A stretch of DNA of 64,000 bases from CAIMUM01 sp034429715 (GTDB taxonomy: Bacteria > Chloroflexota > Dehalococcoidia > GIF9 > UBA5629): assembly GCA_034429715.1 (NCBI GenBank), contig DAOUFR010000013.1, positions 61,809 to 125,808 of the forward strand, in the 5' to 3' direction. The translations under genes were made by a program, and so were the position numbers. Within the stretch, counting starts at the first letter, position 1. Each line of letters opens with the position of its first letter. The notes below the pieces were generated by a model. The model was not told where the DNA came from. It saw only the letters and a list, made by a program, of their open reading frames with translations, and did no database searches. Shown in pieces: positions 39,674-48,494 of the stretch.

Positions 39674-41497
39674 TTGGACAGCCAGTTCAGATGTAAATGC
39701 GGCAAGCCGATGGCCTACTCAAACGAGCCGTGCAAAGACTGCGGCAGCCTCGGCCCGCATGCCTATGCCGGCAAGCCCGGCCCCCCGGCCCCGACCACGC
39801 AGGTCCCACCCCAGCAAAGGCGACCTGAGAATATGCCTGTCGACAGGGGTGAGTGGCAGCCTCCTGCATCCACCGGACATGAGGCCCCGGTCAATTACGA
39901 GCCTGATACTACCGACATCGCAAAGGGGCGCGGCCACCACGATACCGCAGGGTTCCCCGTCGGAATCAGCCGCAGGGCCGAGATTCTCAACCACATAGAG
40001 GGCATGGACAGGGAGGACAGGAATGGGCCGTCCAGGCAGCCCCGCAAAGAAAAGAAGCGGACGTCCGACGGTGATTGGGATACCGACGAAAGGCCTGCCA
40101 GGGTCAAACACTACGAATCCTTCCTCGACGAGGGGGAGGAGGAGGAGAAGCCGCGCAAGAGAGGCGGAGGTCTCGCAGGAAGTATCATCAGCATCATACT
40201 GGTCGTGGCACTGATAATAGGCGCTCTCTGGGCCTACAGTAATCAGGAAGAGATATCCGGCTGGCTGATGTCACCCACAACCCCGGAAACGGTTCCTGCC
40301 TCGGATCAGCCTGCAAATTCCTCCGGTTCCGGACAGGGTCCCTTTGCCGGCCTGCTGGCGATATTTGGATGGGGAAAAGCGGCGCCGGTATCCTCCGACA
40401 ATACCAGTTCGCCGGCCGCATCATCCAACCAGACGGAGCCGGCCGCCACGGACAACGTGCAGACTCCGGTAACGCCCGCCGTGCCTTCGGATACGACACT
40501 TCCCGTTATATCCGAGATACTCATAACGTCCATCACCGATCACGGCGCCAAGGTGACATGGAAGACGGATGAACTCTGCACCGGCAGGATCACCTATAAG
40601 ACTGAGGTAGGCGAACCTCACCTCGTTAATGGGGCGGTCACACCCACCCGTTATCATCAGGCCGATTTCAGCGAACTTGAAAGCGGCAAAACTTATTACA
40701 TAACCATCATCAGCCGCGATGACTCCGGCAACGAGGCTAAACAGGAGCGGAGCTTCCAGACGTTATTATCGGCCGCAGATACGGCCGCGCCTCAGCTAAC
40801 CAGCGAGCCGACAGCATCGGCCAGCGACAGGAATGCCACCATCTCCTGGAAAACAAACGAGAAGGCCAAATCACAGGTCAAATACAGCCTGGGCACGGGA
40901 TACGATTTCCCGTCCGGCTTTACTTATGAGTTCAGCAATACTCATAGCGTCTTCCTCAGCGGGCTTTCGCCCAACACGGAGTACCATTACCAGCTTATAT
41001 CCAGAGACGCCTCAGGTAACGTGATGACATCCGGTGATTACACTTTCAAGACCGAGCCCGAGACAGGGGCTGCTCCCTACATGGGCAGCAAGGCCCCCGA
41101 TTTCACGCTGCGGAACCTACAGGGTGAGACTGTATCTCTCAGCCAGTTCCGCGGCCAAAAGGTCATCCTCAATTTCTGGGCCAGCTGGTGTACGCCCTGC
41201 AAGATTGAGCTGCCGCATTTCCAGACGCTTTGGGCCAGGTATAATCCGGGCGCCGACTTTGTCATCCTGGCCGTGGCCGGCAGCCAGTCGGATGAGTCTA
41301 TTATCAGGGACTTCATTACCGACGGCAATTACACTTTTCCCGTTTGCCTCGATCCGGGCGACGAGGCCTTCAACAAGTATGAGCTTACCAGCATACCCAA
41401 GACCTACTTTATCGATAAAGACGGCGTCATCCGCAGGATACAGCAGGGCATGTTCACGGGGCCGGGCGAGATCGAGTTCATGCTCAACTCGTACTGA
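39674..41497 (+). CDS. Zinc-ribbon/membrane/FN3/TlpA-thioredoxin protein, paralog 2 (CTPC)
   Basis: A 607-residue protein from TTG 39674 with GGGAGA about eight bases before. One N-terminal ribbon (C7, C9, C20, C23) is followed by a long Pro- and charge-rich linker, a basic segment (RKRGGG) and the membrane helix (169-187). A Ser/Thr/Pro-rich spacer and two fibronectin-III-like domains come next (about 276-365 and 371-461; ATISWKTNEKAKSQVKYS). The C-terminal TlpA-type domain (467-607) has C506-T-P-C509 in FWASWCTPCKIELPHF, the most standard TlpA/ResA active site of the three, suggesting a reductase or thiol donor role outside the membrane. Confidence 0.87.
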   Translation: MDSQFRCKCGKPMAYSNEPCKDCGSLGPHAYAGKPGPPAPTTQVPPQQRRPENMPVDRGEWQPPASTGHEAPVNYEPDTTDIAKGRGHHDTAGFPVGISRRAEILNHIEGMDREDRNGPSRQPRKEKKRTSDGDWDTDERPARVKHYESFLDEGEEEEKPRKRGGGLAGSIISIILVVALIIGALWAYSNQEEISGWLMSPTTPETVPASDQPANSSGSGQGPFAGLLAIFGWGKAAPVSSDNTSSPAASSNQTEPAATDNVQTPVTPAVPSDTTLPVISEILITSITDHGAKVTWKTDELCTGRITYKTEVGEPHLVNGAVTPTRYHQADFSELESGKTYYITIISRDDSGNEAKQERSFQTLLSAADTAAPQLTSEPTASASDRNATISWKTNEKAKSQVKYSLGTGYDFPSGFTYEFSNTHSVFLSGLSPNTEYHYQLISRDASGNVMTSGDYTFKTEPETGAAPYMGSKAPDFTLRNLQGETVSLSQFRGQKVILNFWASWCTPCKIELPHFQTLWARYNPGADFVILAVAGSQSDESIIRDFITDGNYTFPVCLDPGDEAFNKYELTSIPKTYFIDKDGVIRRIQQGMFTGPGEIEFMLNSY

Positions 41498-41636
41498 TCG
41501 TCCGCCGCCCGCAGTCCATCAATCAGTCAACCGGCTTCAGACAGCTGCCTGACACGTAATGATAAACTTGACATAGAGAATATCTTGTCTTACCGTTAAT
41601 ATAACGTTGAATATAGATTGAGATGGATAATAGTTA

Positions 41637-43862
41637 ATGCCCAGCACGGTTATCTGCCAGAGGTGTCATGAGATCAATGAACCCAACGCTACAGTCTGCC
41701 AGAAATGTGGCGCGAGGTTCTGCCCGCATTGCCACCTGTTAATCCCCTCACCCGACGCGGCCATCTGCCCGCACTGCGGCAAGAAAGATCTATCTTTCAG
41801 GCCGGGTAAATATTCCGCCGGCAATGTCGCAGCTTCGACGGTGGCGCCGGGCGCCATGCCGGCCAGCAGGTATGTCTGCCCGAGCTGCGGGAACAGGATA
41901 GATCCTTCGCTGGGCAAGTGCCCCTATTGCGGCCAGCTGGGAAACCGTTTCACCATGATTCCCACGCAGGGCCACGGCGTGATGAAGCCCGCCCAGGGCG
42001 ACTACGCCCACACATTCGCGGCGCCTCCCCCCGCCGAGGAGGGACAGAGCACGCAGAAGGTCTGTTCCAAGTGCGGCCGTGTCATACCGCCCGGCTCCAG
42101 CCTGTGCCCTGTGCACGGCAAGTTCGGGGGCGGCAACGCGCTGAGAAATATCACTCCTCCCGTCAGGGACAAGACATTTGAGGGAGAAGTATACAAGAGG
42201 ATGGAGGAGAGGAAGGCCGGCCCCGCTCCCCGTTCCAGCGTCAGGCAGGTAGCGCCGGAGGAGATATATCCGCAGATGCAGGCCGCTCCGGCTACGCCGG
42301 AGGCGCCGGCCGCGCCCGCTGAGCAACGCACCTGTTCCAACTGCGGGAATGCCGTGCCCGACCGCAGCAAGGTCTGCCCCACCTGCGGCAACAACCGTCT
42401 TCCGCCGGAGAGGAAAAAGCCCTTTTTGAAGGCCGAGGACCGCTATAGGGCTGTGGAGGCTGCGCAGCAGGCTTACGCCGCATATCCACCTCAGCAGCAG
42501 GCCTATGCAGCATATTCTGCGCCGCAGCAGAGCCAGTATTACGGGCAGCCGGCGGTGCAGCCGTACGAGATGGCCTACCCGGCGCCGTCGCCCGGATTCG
42601 TAGAGGAGATTTATCCTGAGAAAAAACGCGGGAAGGAGAAAATGCCCCGTGAGCGCAAGGAGAGGATGGCAAAGCCGGGGCAGAGGTCTTCCCCCATTCC
42701 CATACTGCTGGCGCTTATCGCGCTGGCCGGGGTCATCATCATCGGAGTCGTATTCCTGATCGACCAGCTCAAGACGCCCGCGCCAGCCGTTATTAGCAAT
42801 CCCCCCATCACAACTCCCACCGGCACAACCGAGGGACCCGAGATATCCGAGGTCGAATATTCCAATATCACGCGTACCGGCGCTACCGTGACCTGGAAAA
42901 CCGACAAAGAGTCCAACAGCCTGGTGATCTACTGTCTGGAGGGTGGTACCCTCTGCGAAAACGCCAGGGACAACGAGCTGGTCACCAACCACAGTGTCAA
43001 CCTGACCAATCTCGAACAGGGCACATCATATCACATAACCGTGAAATCGGCGCTGGGCGACGATCCCGATTCGCCGGACTCCAGCCTGGAGGTCACGGGC
43101 GTTCTGACCACCCTGAACGTACAGGATACGACACCGCCGATACTCAGCAATGTAAAGGTCACCAATGTCACCAGCGGAGGGTCGGCGGAGATCACCTGGA
43201 ACACCGACGAGCCGGCCACCAGCCAGGTCAGCTACGGGACGTCCGCCAGTTACGGAACACTGCAGCCTTCGCAGACCGACACCCAGCTGACTACCTTCCA
43301 CGATGTGATGCTCAACGGGCTGGCGCCGCAGACGACCTTCCATTACAAGGTGATATCGAGGGATGCCGACGGCAACGAGAAGTCGTCCGCCGATGCCACA
43401 TTTACAACGCCCGTCCCGGCCGGAGCAAATATTGGAAATTCGGCGCCCGATTTCACACTGCAATGCGCGGACGGTACCCAGGTGACGCTCAGCTCGCTGC
43501 AGGGCAAGAAAGTCATCGTCAACTTCTGGAATTTAAACTGCCACTTCTGCATGGAGGAGATGCCCGATTTTCAGACTGTGCGTGATAACCATACCGACAG
43601 CAGTGTGGCCATACTGATGATCAACAGCGCCGCCGGAGGATTCCCCGCCAACAATAATGTGTACGTAGGTAATGAGATTACAACTAACGAGTGGACCTTC
43701 ACTGTTCCATTGGACGACTCCGGCGCCGTTGCCCAGGCCTACGACGTAATGAGCGGCATACCGGTGACCTTTTTCATCGACTCCAGCGGAATCATCAGGG
43801 CCAAGCAGGACGGCAAATTCCTCAGTGCAGACGCCATCGAGGCCAAGCTGAGTTCTTATTAA
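41637..43862 (+). CDS. Zinc-ribbon/membrane/FN3/TlpA-thioredoxin protein, paralog 3 (CHFC)
   Basis: A 741-residue protein with five N-terminal zinc ribbons (Cys 7-24, 29-47, 81-98, 143-160, 233-250). The fourth ends CPVHG, with His replacing the last Cys. A Gln/Tyr/Ala/Pro-rich stretch (about 272-317), a basic segment and the membrane helix (353-375) follow, then two fibronectin-III-like domains (about 398-492 and 497-592). The C-terminal redoxin domain (597-741) starts IGNSAPDFTLQC and has C635-H-F-C638 in WNLNCHFCMEEMPDF. Its sequence around the active site differs from the other two, which suggests a different redox potential. No good ribosome site is seen. Confidence 0.86.
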   Translation: MPSTVICQRCHEINEPNATVCQKCGARFCPHCHLLIPSPDAAICPHCGKKDLSFRPGKYSAGNVAASTVAPGAMPASRYVCPSCGNRIDPSLGKCPYCGQLGNRFTMIPTQGHGVMKPAQGDYAHTFAAPPPAEEGQSTQKVCSKCGRVIPPGSSLCPVHGKFGGGNALRNITPPVRDKTFEGEVYKRMEERKAGPAPRSSVRQVAPEEIYPQMQAAPATPEAPAAPAEQRTCSNCGNAVPDRSKVCPTCGNNRLPPERKKPFLKAEDRYRAVEAAQQAYAAYPPQQQAYAAYSAPQQSQYYGQPAVQPYEMAYPAPSPGFVEEIYPEKKRGKEKMPRERKERMAKPGQRSSPIPILLALIALAGVIIIGVVFLIDQLKTPAPAVISNPPITTPTGTTEGPEISEVEYSNITRTGATVTWKTDKESNSLVIYCLEGGTLCENARDNELVTNHSVNLTNLEQGTSYHITVKSALGDDPDSPDSSLEVTGVLTTLNVQDTTPPILSNVKVTNVTSGGSAEITWNTDEPATSQVSYGTSASYGTLQPSQTDTQLTTFHDVMLNGLAPQTTFHYKVISRDADGNEKSSADATFTTPVPAGANIGNSAPDFTLQCADGTQVTLSSLQGKKVIVNFWNLNCHFCMEEMPDFQTVRDNHTDSSVAILMINSAAGGFPANNNVYVGNEITTNEWTFTVPLDDSGAVAQAYDVMSGIPVTFFIDSSGIIRAKQDGKFLSADAIEAKLSSY

Positions 43863-43948
43863 ATCTCCTCTGCCGTTTGTAACCAGCCTCCCGATCCCAC
43901 GCAGCCATATGAGCGGATCAATAAGATTTTTCTGCAGGCCATTATTAT

Positions 43949-43957
43949 TATGCCAAT
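43949..43957 (-). promoter_or_regulatory. ATTGGCATA motif upstream of the Lrp-type gene
   Basis: On the minus strand TATTGGCATAATA (around 43946-43958) matches AATTGGCATATTA at 51116-51128 in 11 of 13 positions; the core ATTGGCATA is identical. Both lie in the upstream regions of the two outward ends of the CoA-transferase cluster. It may be a binding site for the Lrp/AsnC-type regulator encoded at 44080. Confidence 0.4.
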
Positions 43958-44002
43958 AATATACTGAATATTGCCAACATTTTTCACATTAAGTCGTCTT
44001 AA

Positions 44003-44040
44003 ACAACAGTGTTGTCACTTATTTATACCTGTGATAATAT
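44003..44040 (+). promoter_or_regulatory. Promoter of the Lrp-type gene with overlapping palindrome
   Basis: TTGTCA (44012-44017) and TAATAT (44035-44040) are 17 bases apart. The palindrome ACAAC-AGT-GTTGT (44003-44015) overlaps the -35 box, a position where a bound protein would block transcription, so autoregulation is possible. Confidence 0.55.
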
Positions 44041-44079
44041 TGGAAAATCAATTAAGCATTTCTACAGGATCAACAAATA

Positions 44080-44538
44080 GTGATTGACAAGATTGACCGT
44101 AAACTGATTATCGAACTACAGAAAGATGGCCGTTACAGCTGTGCATCTTTAGCAAAAAAGCTGGGAATCGGTATATCATCCGTATCCAGAAGGATCAGAC
44201 GATTACAGCAGGAAAAGATAATTAAAGTCATAGCCGTGCCAAACGCTGAAAAGCTGGGGCTTGTGGCAACTGCAATAATTGGAATGGATGTCGATATTGA
44301 TAAGATAGACAGCGTGTGCTCCAAGCTTGTTATTCACGAAAACATACTCAACGTGGCAATTACTTTTGGGCGGTACAATGTACTGATTGAAGCCTATCAT
44401 CAATCTACAGAGGCATTGCTCAATTTTCTTAAGAATGAACTTTCACAGATCGATGGAATACGCAGTATAGAGACTTACTATATTGCCGAACTCAAGAAGC
44501 GTACCTACGGTTTATTGCAGGAACATATTCAAGCTTAA
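44080..44538 (+). CDS. Lrp/AsnC family transcriptional regulator
   Basis: A 152-residue regulator from GTG 44080. The N-terminal winged helix-turn-helix reads IDKIDRKLIIELQKDGRYSCASLAKKLGIGISSVSRRIRRLQQE, classic for AsnC/Lrp. The C-terminal RAM (ACT-like) domain spans about residues 68-150 and ends in IRSIETYYIAELKKRTYG. Such proteins form octameric dimers-of-dimers and respond to amino acids or other small ligands. It is convergent with the CaiB3 gene and lies beside the CoA-transferase cluster, which it probably controls. Base composition is A+T-richer than in the rest of the window. Confidence 0.92.
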   Translation: MIDKIDRKLIIELQKDGRYSCASLAKKLGIGISSVSRRIRRLQQEKIIKVIAVPNAEKLGLVATAIIGMDVDIDKIDSVCSKLVIHENILNVAITFGRYNVLIEAYHQSTEALLNFLKNELSQIDGIRSIETYYIAELKKRTYGLLQEHIQA

Positions 44539-44587
44539 CGACAGCAAATACAAAACTCTTGTTCAAGAATTCCCATGGAAATCACAA

Positions 44588-45784
44588 TCACATGACTACT
44601 TTATCATGACGCAGATCAGCCATTTTCTTACTATTGTAACCAAGCTCTTTTAATATTTCGGCGGTGTGTTCACCCAGAAACGGCCCGAAACTTCTTACTC
44701 CGCCCGGTGTATCAGAGAGTTTAATAGGCAGACCCACCTGCTTTACCTTTCCCTCAGTCGGATGGTCGAGTTCAAGCATCATCTTGCGGTGCGCGATCTG
44801 AGGATCGGAAAAAACCTCACCAAGCTGATAAACAGGAGCAATACATATATCTTTGCTTTTCAAGAAATCAAACCATTCATCTCTGGTTTTTGTCAGAAAA
44901 ATACGTTGGAAACAATCTCTTATCGCTTCCCTTTCCTGTCCGCCAGCAAATTGCTTCGGTATGAAATCCTCTTTGCCTAAAGACCTGCAAAGGTTCTCCC
45001 AGAATTTTGGTTCAAAGCACCCCAAAGTGATATAACCGTCATCTTTAGTTCTATAAACAGTAGCCCAGGGAAAGACGCCGCTAAACATGGTATTCCCCCT
45101 TCCGGGTTCGTCTCCCGTCATAAAATAATCAGAGATGAAGCGAACCAATAACGAAACAACTCCATCGGTCATCGATATATCCAGGTATTGTCCCCTGCCG
45201 GATTTTTGCGCTGCTATTAAAGCCAGCAGAATACCGACAGTCGCCATTAAGCCACCACCTGCGTAATCAGCCAGTAAATTCAAAGGTAATACGGGGGCTT
45301 CACCCGAATTGCCGATCAGGCCTAATGCACCTGCAATCGCGATGTAATTTGGATCATGTCCGGGCAATCCAGCATAAGGCCCGGTCTGACCATAGCCGCT
45401 GATTGAACAGTAGATCATCCTTGGATTGATCCGGCGAATATTCTCATAATCTATGCGGAGACGTTTGACCACACCGGGTCTGAATCCATCTACGATTACA
45501 TCTGCTTTACAGGCAAGTTGCATAAAAATGGCGTGTCCCTGCTCTGTTTTAAGATCGATCGCTATACTTTTCTTGTTTCGCAGCAGCGCCGTAAATGCAG
45601 TTGCCGCCCTTCCACTTTCTCCCTTCAGGGGAGATACACCAGATCCAAAGATCGGTTCGTCTTGTCCCCTCGGCTGTTCAACCTTTATCACTTCCGCGCC
45701 CATATCTGCAAGCATCATCGTACAGTAGGCATGCGGTGCAACACGGCTCAAATCTAAAACTCGTATGCCATCTAATGGGCCCAT
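44588..45784 (-). CDS. CaiB/BaiF family protein, alpha-methylacyl-CoA racemase-like
   Basis: A 398-residue class III CoA-transferase-fold protein (start GIRVLDLSRVAPHAYCTMMLADMGAEVIKVE). Within it, LPGHDPNYIAIAGALGLIG and PLNLLADYAGGGLMATVGILLAL closely follow the alpha-methylacyl-CoA racemase pattern GHDINY / GDFGGG, where the His and Asp are the catalytic pair. A racemase of 2-methylacyl-CoA is therefore more likely than a CoA transfer. A racemase would link R and S branched thioesters for the acyl-CoA dehydrogenase of this cluster. A 154-base gap with a hairpin separates it from the MFS gene. Confidence 0.85.
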   Translation of the reverse strand: MGPLDGIRVLDLSRVAPHAYCTMMLADMGAEVIKVEQPRGQDEPIFGSGVSPLKGESGRAATAFTALLRNKKSIAIDLKTEQGHAIFMQLACKADVIVDGFRPGVVKRLRIDYENIRRINPRMIYCSISGYGQTGPYAGLPGHDPNYIAIAGALGLIGNSGEAPVLPLNLLADYAGGGLMATVGILLALIAAQKSGRGQYLDISMTDGVVSLLVRFISDYFMTGDEPGRGNTMFSGVFPWATVYRTKDDGYITLGCFEPKFWENLCRSLGKEDFIPKQFAGGQEREAIRDCFQRIFLTKTRDEWFDFLKSKDICIAPVYQLGEVFSDPQIAHRKMMLELDHPTEGKVKQVGLPIKLSDTPGGVRSFGPFLGEHTAEILKELGYNSKKMADLRHDKVVM

Positions 45785-45851
45785 TCAGGTACCTCCATCT
45801 AAATATCGATCGGTTATCAAGCTGTTCACCATTCCATCGGGCGGCTCAAAG

Positions 45852-45879
45852 GGAGGCGCGGGCAATTGACCCGCCTCCT
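45852..45879 (-). terminator. Hairpin downstream of the MFS transporter gene
   Basis: GGAGGCGCGGG and CCCGCCTCC pair (two-base bulge) around CAATTGA at 45852-45879. On the minus strand it is followed by CTTTGAG, a poor U-run. It lies about 60 bases after the MFS stop, before the racemase-like gene, and probably ends or attenuates the operon transcript. Confidence 0.45.
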
Positions 45880-45938
45880 GCATGTTATGTCGACTGCCAC
45901 AATAAATACCGTGGCTCAGGCTATTTCAAAGGCTTATC

Positions 45939-47231
45939 TCACCTGGTCTCAAAAACAATCTGGACTTTCTCAACTTTATCCACATCTTTCTTATAGAAAA
46001 ACGACCCTGCGAAAAAGAGGACACCGGCAACTATGAGCAACACAGGCATTCCCTGCAATGCTTTATCCAGGCCGTATACATCAGATAAAGCTCCGATAAC
46101 GAGGGGGCCAAGAGCACTGCCCAGCAGGCATTGAATAACTATGTTAACGCTGTGCGAGGTGGACCTGAGGCCGGGGTGGACGACGTCCTGTGTAACGGCT
46201 ATAGCACCCGGGGCATACATTATAACCAGTAATCCGAAGCCAAGAAGTATGCTGAACTGAAGGCTCCCGTGAAAGAGAAAGGCGATGAACAGCAATATTG
46301 CCGCCAGGGTACAACTGATGGCGGGAACAAGCATTCTGGCATTGGATTTCCGTTTAAGCCACTGATCGGTGAGAAAGCCGCTCAACGGGGCGCCTACAAT
46401 TGCCAGCAACATAACCACACTGGCCATCAAACCCGAGCGTTCGATGCTCATCCCCTCGAATCTCTGAAAATATGAAGGCAGCCAGGTCGTCATGGCCGTA
46501 GTAGTAAATCCACATGCAGCAAATGCCAGGTTGTTAAAGACCAGCGACTTGCTGCGGAACAGCTCTTTGACAACATCGAGTTTGCTCATTTTTACTTTGC
46601 TTGATGATTCATCCGCGGTCACAGACTTTTCGAGTGCAATTGTTTTATAATCCTTCACCCAGAAAAACAAGATAGCAATGATAATCCCGGGAATTGCCAC
46701 AATGCCCAGTGCATGCCTCCACCCCAGCGCAACAGCAATTACACCACCTACTGTAACTCCCACAGCCATCCCCAGCGGGATGGCAGATTGCCATATCCCT
46801 ATCATCCTGGCACGCTTTTCCGGCTTGAAAATTGCAGAGATCATCGCAGCGCCACCCGGTGAATACCCGGCTTCGCCAACCCCAACGACACAACGTGTGG
46901 CAAAGAGTTGCGCGAAGTTCGTGGTAAACGCACCGGCTGCCGTCGCCAAACCCCATATAATTGACATTAAACCGATGCTCTTTTTTCGGCTCCAACGATC
47001 CACCAGAGCACCAACAGGCAAGGTGAATACCACGAGAGACCAGAAAACCGCTGATATCATCAGCCCGCATTGAACATCAGTTAAACCCCAGTCGCTCTTA
47101 AGAAACGGGAATAGTGATATGATGACAAACCTGTCGATGTAATCAAACATGAAGAGCAGATATAAGAGAATATAGGCATACCATGCTCTCCACCGCGGGT
47201 AAGTTACAGCTGCTTCCGTGCTCTGGTTCAT
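45939..47231 (-). CDS. MFS transporter
   Basis: A 430-residue major facilitator protein with about 12 hydrophobic segments. It has the conserved loop motif after the second helix (LPVGALVDRWSRKKSIGLMS), then VGVGEAGYSPGGAAMISAIFKPEKRARMIG, the fourth/fifth-helix signature common to the ACS (anion:cation symporter) and GudP-type acid transporters, and a second half with SGFLTDQWLKRKSNARML. These features suggest uptake of an organic acid. It lies between two CaiB/BaiF genes, 40 bases downstream of one, and should be part of the same operon, importing the substrate of the pathway. Confidence 0.9.
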   Translation of the reverse strand: MNQSTEAAVTYPRWRAWYAYILLYLLFMFDYIDRFVIISLFPFLKSDWGLTDVQCGLMISAVFWSLVVFTLPVGALVDRWSRKKSIGLMSIIWGLATAAGAFTTNFAQLFATRCVVGVGEAGYSPGGAAMISAIFKPEKRARMIGIWQSAIPLGMAVGVTVGGVIAVALGWRHALGIVAIPGIIIAILFFWVKDYKTIALEKSVTADESSSKVKMSKLDVVKELFRSKSLVFNNLAFAACGFTTTAMTTWLPSYFQRFEGMSIERSGLMASVVMLLAIVGAPLSGFLTDQWLKRKSNARMLVPAISCTLAAILLFIAFLFHGSLQFSILLGFGLLVIMYAPGAIAVTQDVVHPGLRSTSHSVNIVIQCLLGSALGPLVIGALSDVYGLDKALQGMPVLLIVAGVLFFAGSFFYKKDVDKVEKVQIVFETR

Positions 47232-47271
47232 TTAAAACTACCTCCCCTCGCTTTTTATTTCATATGGGCCG

Positions 47272-48480
47272 TTATTGCACAACGCCGTCGTTTATTAACG
47301 AAGCAAAATCTTCACCAGATAAATTGAGAATTTTGGTGCAGACGAATTCGTTGTCCTCACCTAAAAGCGGCGCTCGTCCTGCTGCATATGGTGTTGCGGA
47401 CAGTTTAACCGGCCAACCTTGCACTATGTACTGTCCCAGTGTCGGATGGTCGACGGATGAATAATAGCCTCGATGCTTCAGCTGGGAATCCTTATATACT
47501 AAATCCTCTCCTCGTTTGACAACACCCGCTGCTATGCCTGCCTTCTGCAATTTACGTACCAGCTCTTCCGGTGAATAGCCAGATGTCCATGCCCCTATCA
47601 GCTCATCCAGTTTATCCTCATTGTCTTTCCTGCCAGACAGGGTAGAGAACTCAGGCTTACCAGTCCAGCCGGGATTACCCATCAGCCGGCATAAGGTGTC
47701 CCAGTCCACGTCTGTGGAAATAGATATAACACACCATCTGTCCTCACCTTTGCATCGATATACATTATTGGGGCAGGCATAAGATGATCTGTTACCACAT
47801 CTGATCTCTTCATGCCGGTTAACTGCATAATCAAGAATTGTGGGGGATATGCTGTGAAGAGTGGCCTCGAGCTGAGATATGTCAATATATTGGCCTTTAC
47901 CTGTACGCTGCCGGTAGTCCAGAGCTGCCATTATGGCACACAGAGAAATCACGGGAGTAACAACGTCCGGATACACATCCGGAGGTGCGGTGGGTTCTCT
48001 GTCCTCCCAACCTGTAATGTGATAAAGCCCCGTTGCACCGGCTGCGTGTATGCCCCAGCCCTTAAAGGAAGAAAGAGGACCGGTTTGCCCCTGGTTACTT
48101 ATGCTTACCAGGATGACATCGCTTTTAACTTTTTTAAGTTCGTTATAGTCCAATCCCCATCTTTCCATGCCGCCCGGACCGAAGTTCTCAATGACCACGT
48201 CACTCCACGCGACAAGCATCTTGGCAACTTCTATTCCGCGAGGGTGACCGAGATTGAGCGTCAGGCTGCGTTTACCATTGTTGAATACAGGGAATGCTAT
48301 CGAGTGATCAAGGTCGACTTTGTCATCTTTATATGGCGAGCTTAACCGGCATAAATCAGGATGGATCCTGGATTCTAACTTTATCACCTGTGCTCCAAAA
48401 TCAGCCAGGTATGCGCCGCATATTGGTCCGGCCACCACCCATGTGAAATCAAGTACTTTCAATCCCTGCAGAGCATACAT
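47272..48480 (-). CDS. CaiB/BaiF family CoA transferase (second)
   Basis: A 402-residue class III CoA transferase from ATG 48480 (MYALQGLKVLDFTWVVAGP). This start is chosen because GAGGTG lies just before it and the longer frame (48507) overlaps the upstream gene. Features are GAYLADFGAQVIKLESRIHPD, VENFGPGGMERWGLDYNEL and DVYPDVVTPVISLCAIMAAL, whose Asp is in the position of the catalytic aspartate of formyl-CoA transferase. It should move CoA from an acyl-CoA to a free acid through an Asp-acyl anhydride. It is 15 bases downstream of the first CaiB gene and 40 before the MFS gene. Two CoA-transferase-type genes in a row may encode a heteromer. Confidence 0.88.
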   Translation of the reverse strand: MYALQGLKVLDFTWVVAGPICGAYLADFGAQVIKLESRIHPDLCRLSSPYKDDKVDLDHSIAFPVFNNGKRSLTLNLGHPRGIEVAKMLVAWSDVVIENFGPGGMERWGLDYNELKKVKSDVILVSISNQGQTGPLSSFKGWGIHAAGATGLYHITGWEDREPTAPPDVYPDVVTPVISLCAIMAALDYRQRTGKGQYIDISQLEATLHSISPTILDYAVNRHEEIRCGNRSSYACPNNVYRCKGEDRWCVISISTDVDWDTLCRLMGNPGWTGKPEFSTLSGRKDNEDKLDELIGAWTSGYSPEELVRKLQKAGIAAGVVKRGEDLVYKDSQLKHRGYYSSVDHPTLGQYIVQGWPVKLSATPYAAGRAPLLGEDNEFVCTKILNLSGEDFASLINDGVVQ

Positions 48481-48494
48481 CTTTCGCACCTCGT

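Noticed and set aside
42400..42620. CRISPR- or tandem-repeat-like run in the third redox gene
   Set aside because: The similarity comes from Gln/Ala/Tyr-rich codons within a coding frame; there are no equal spacers or direct repeats of fixed length.
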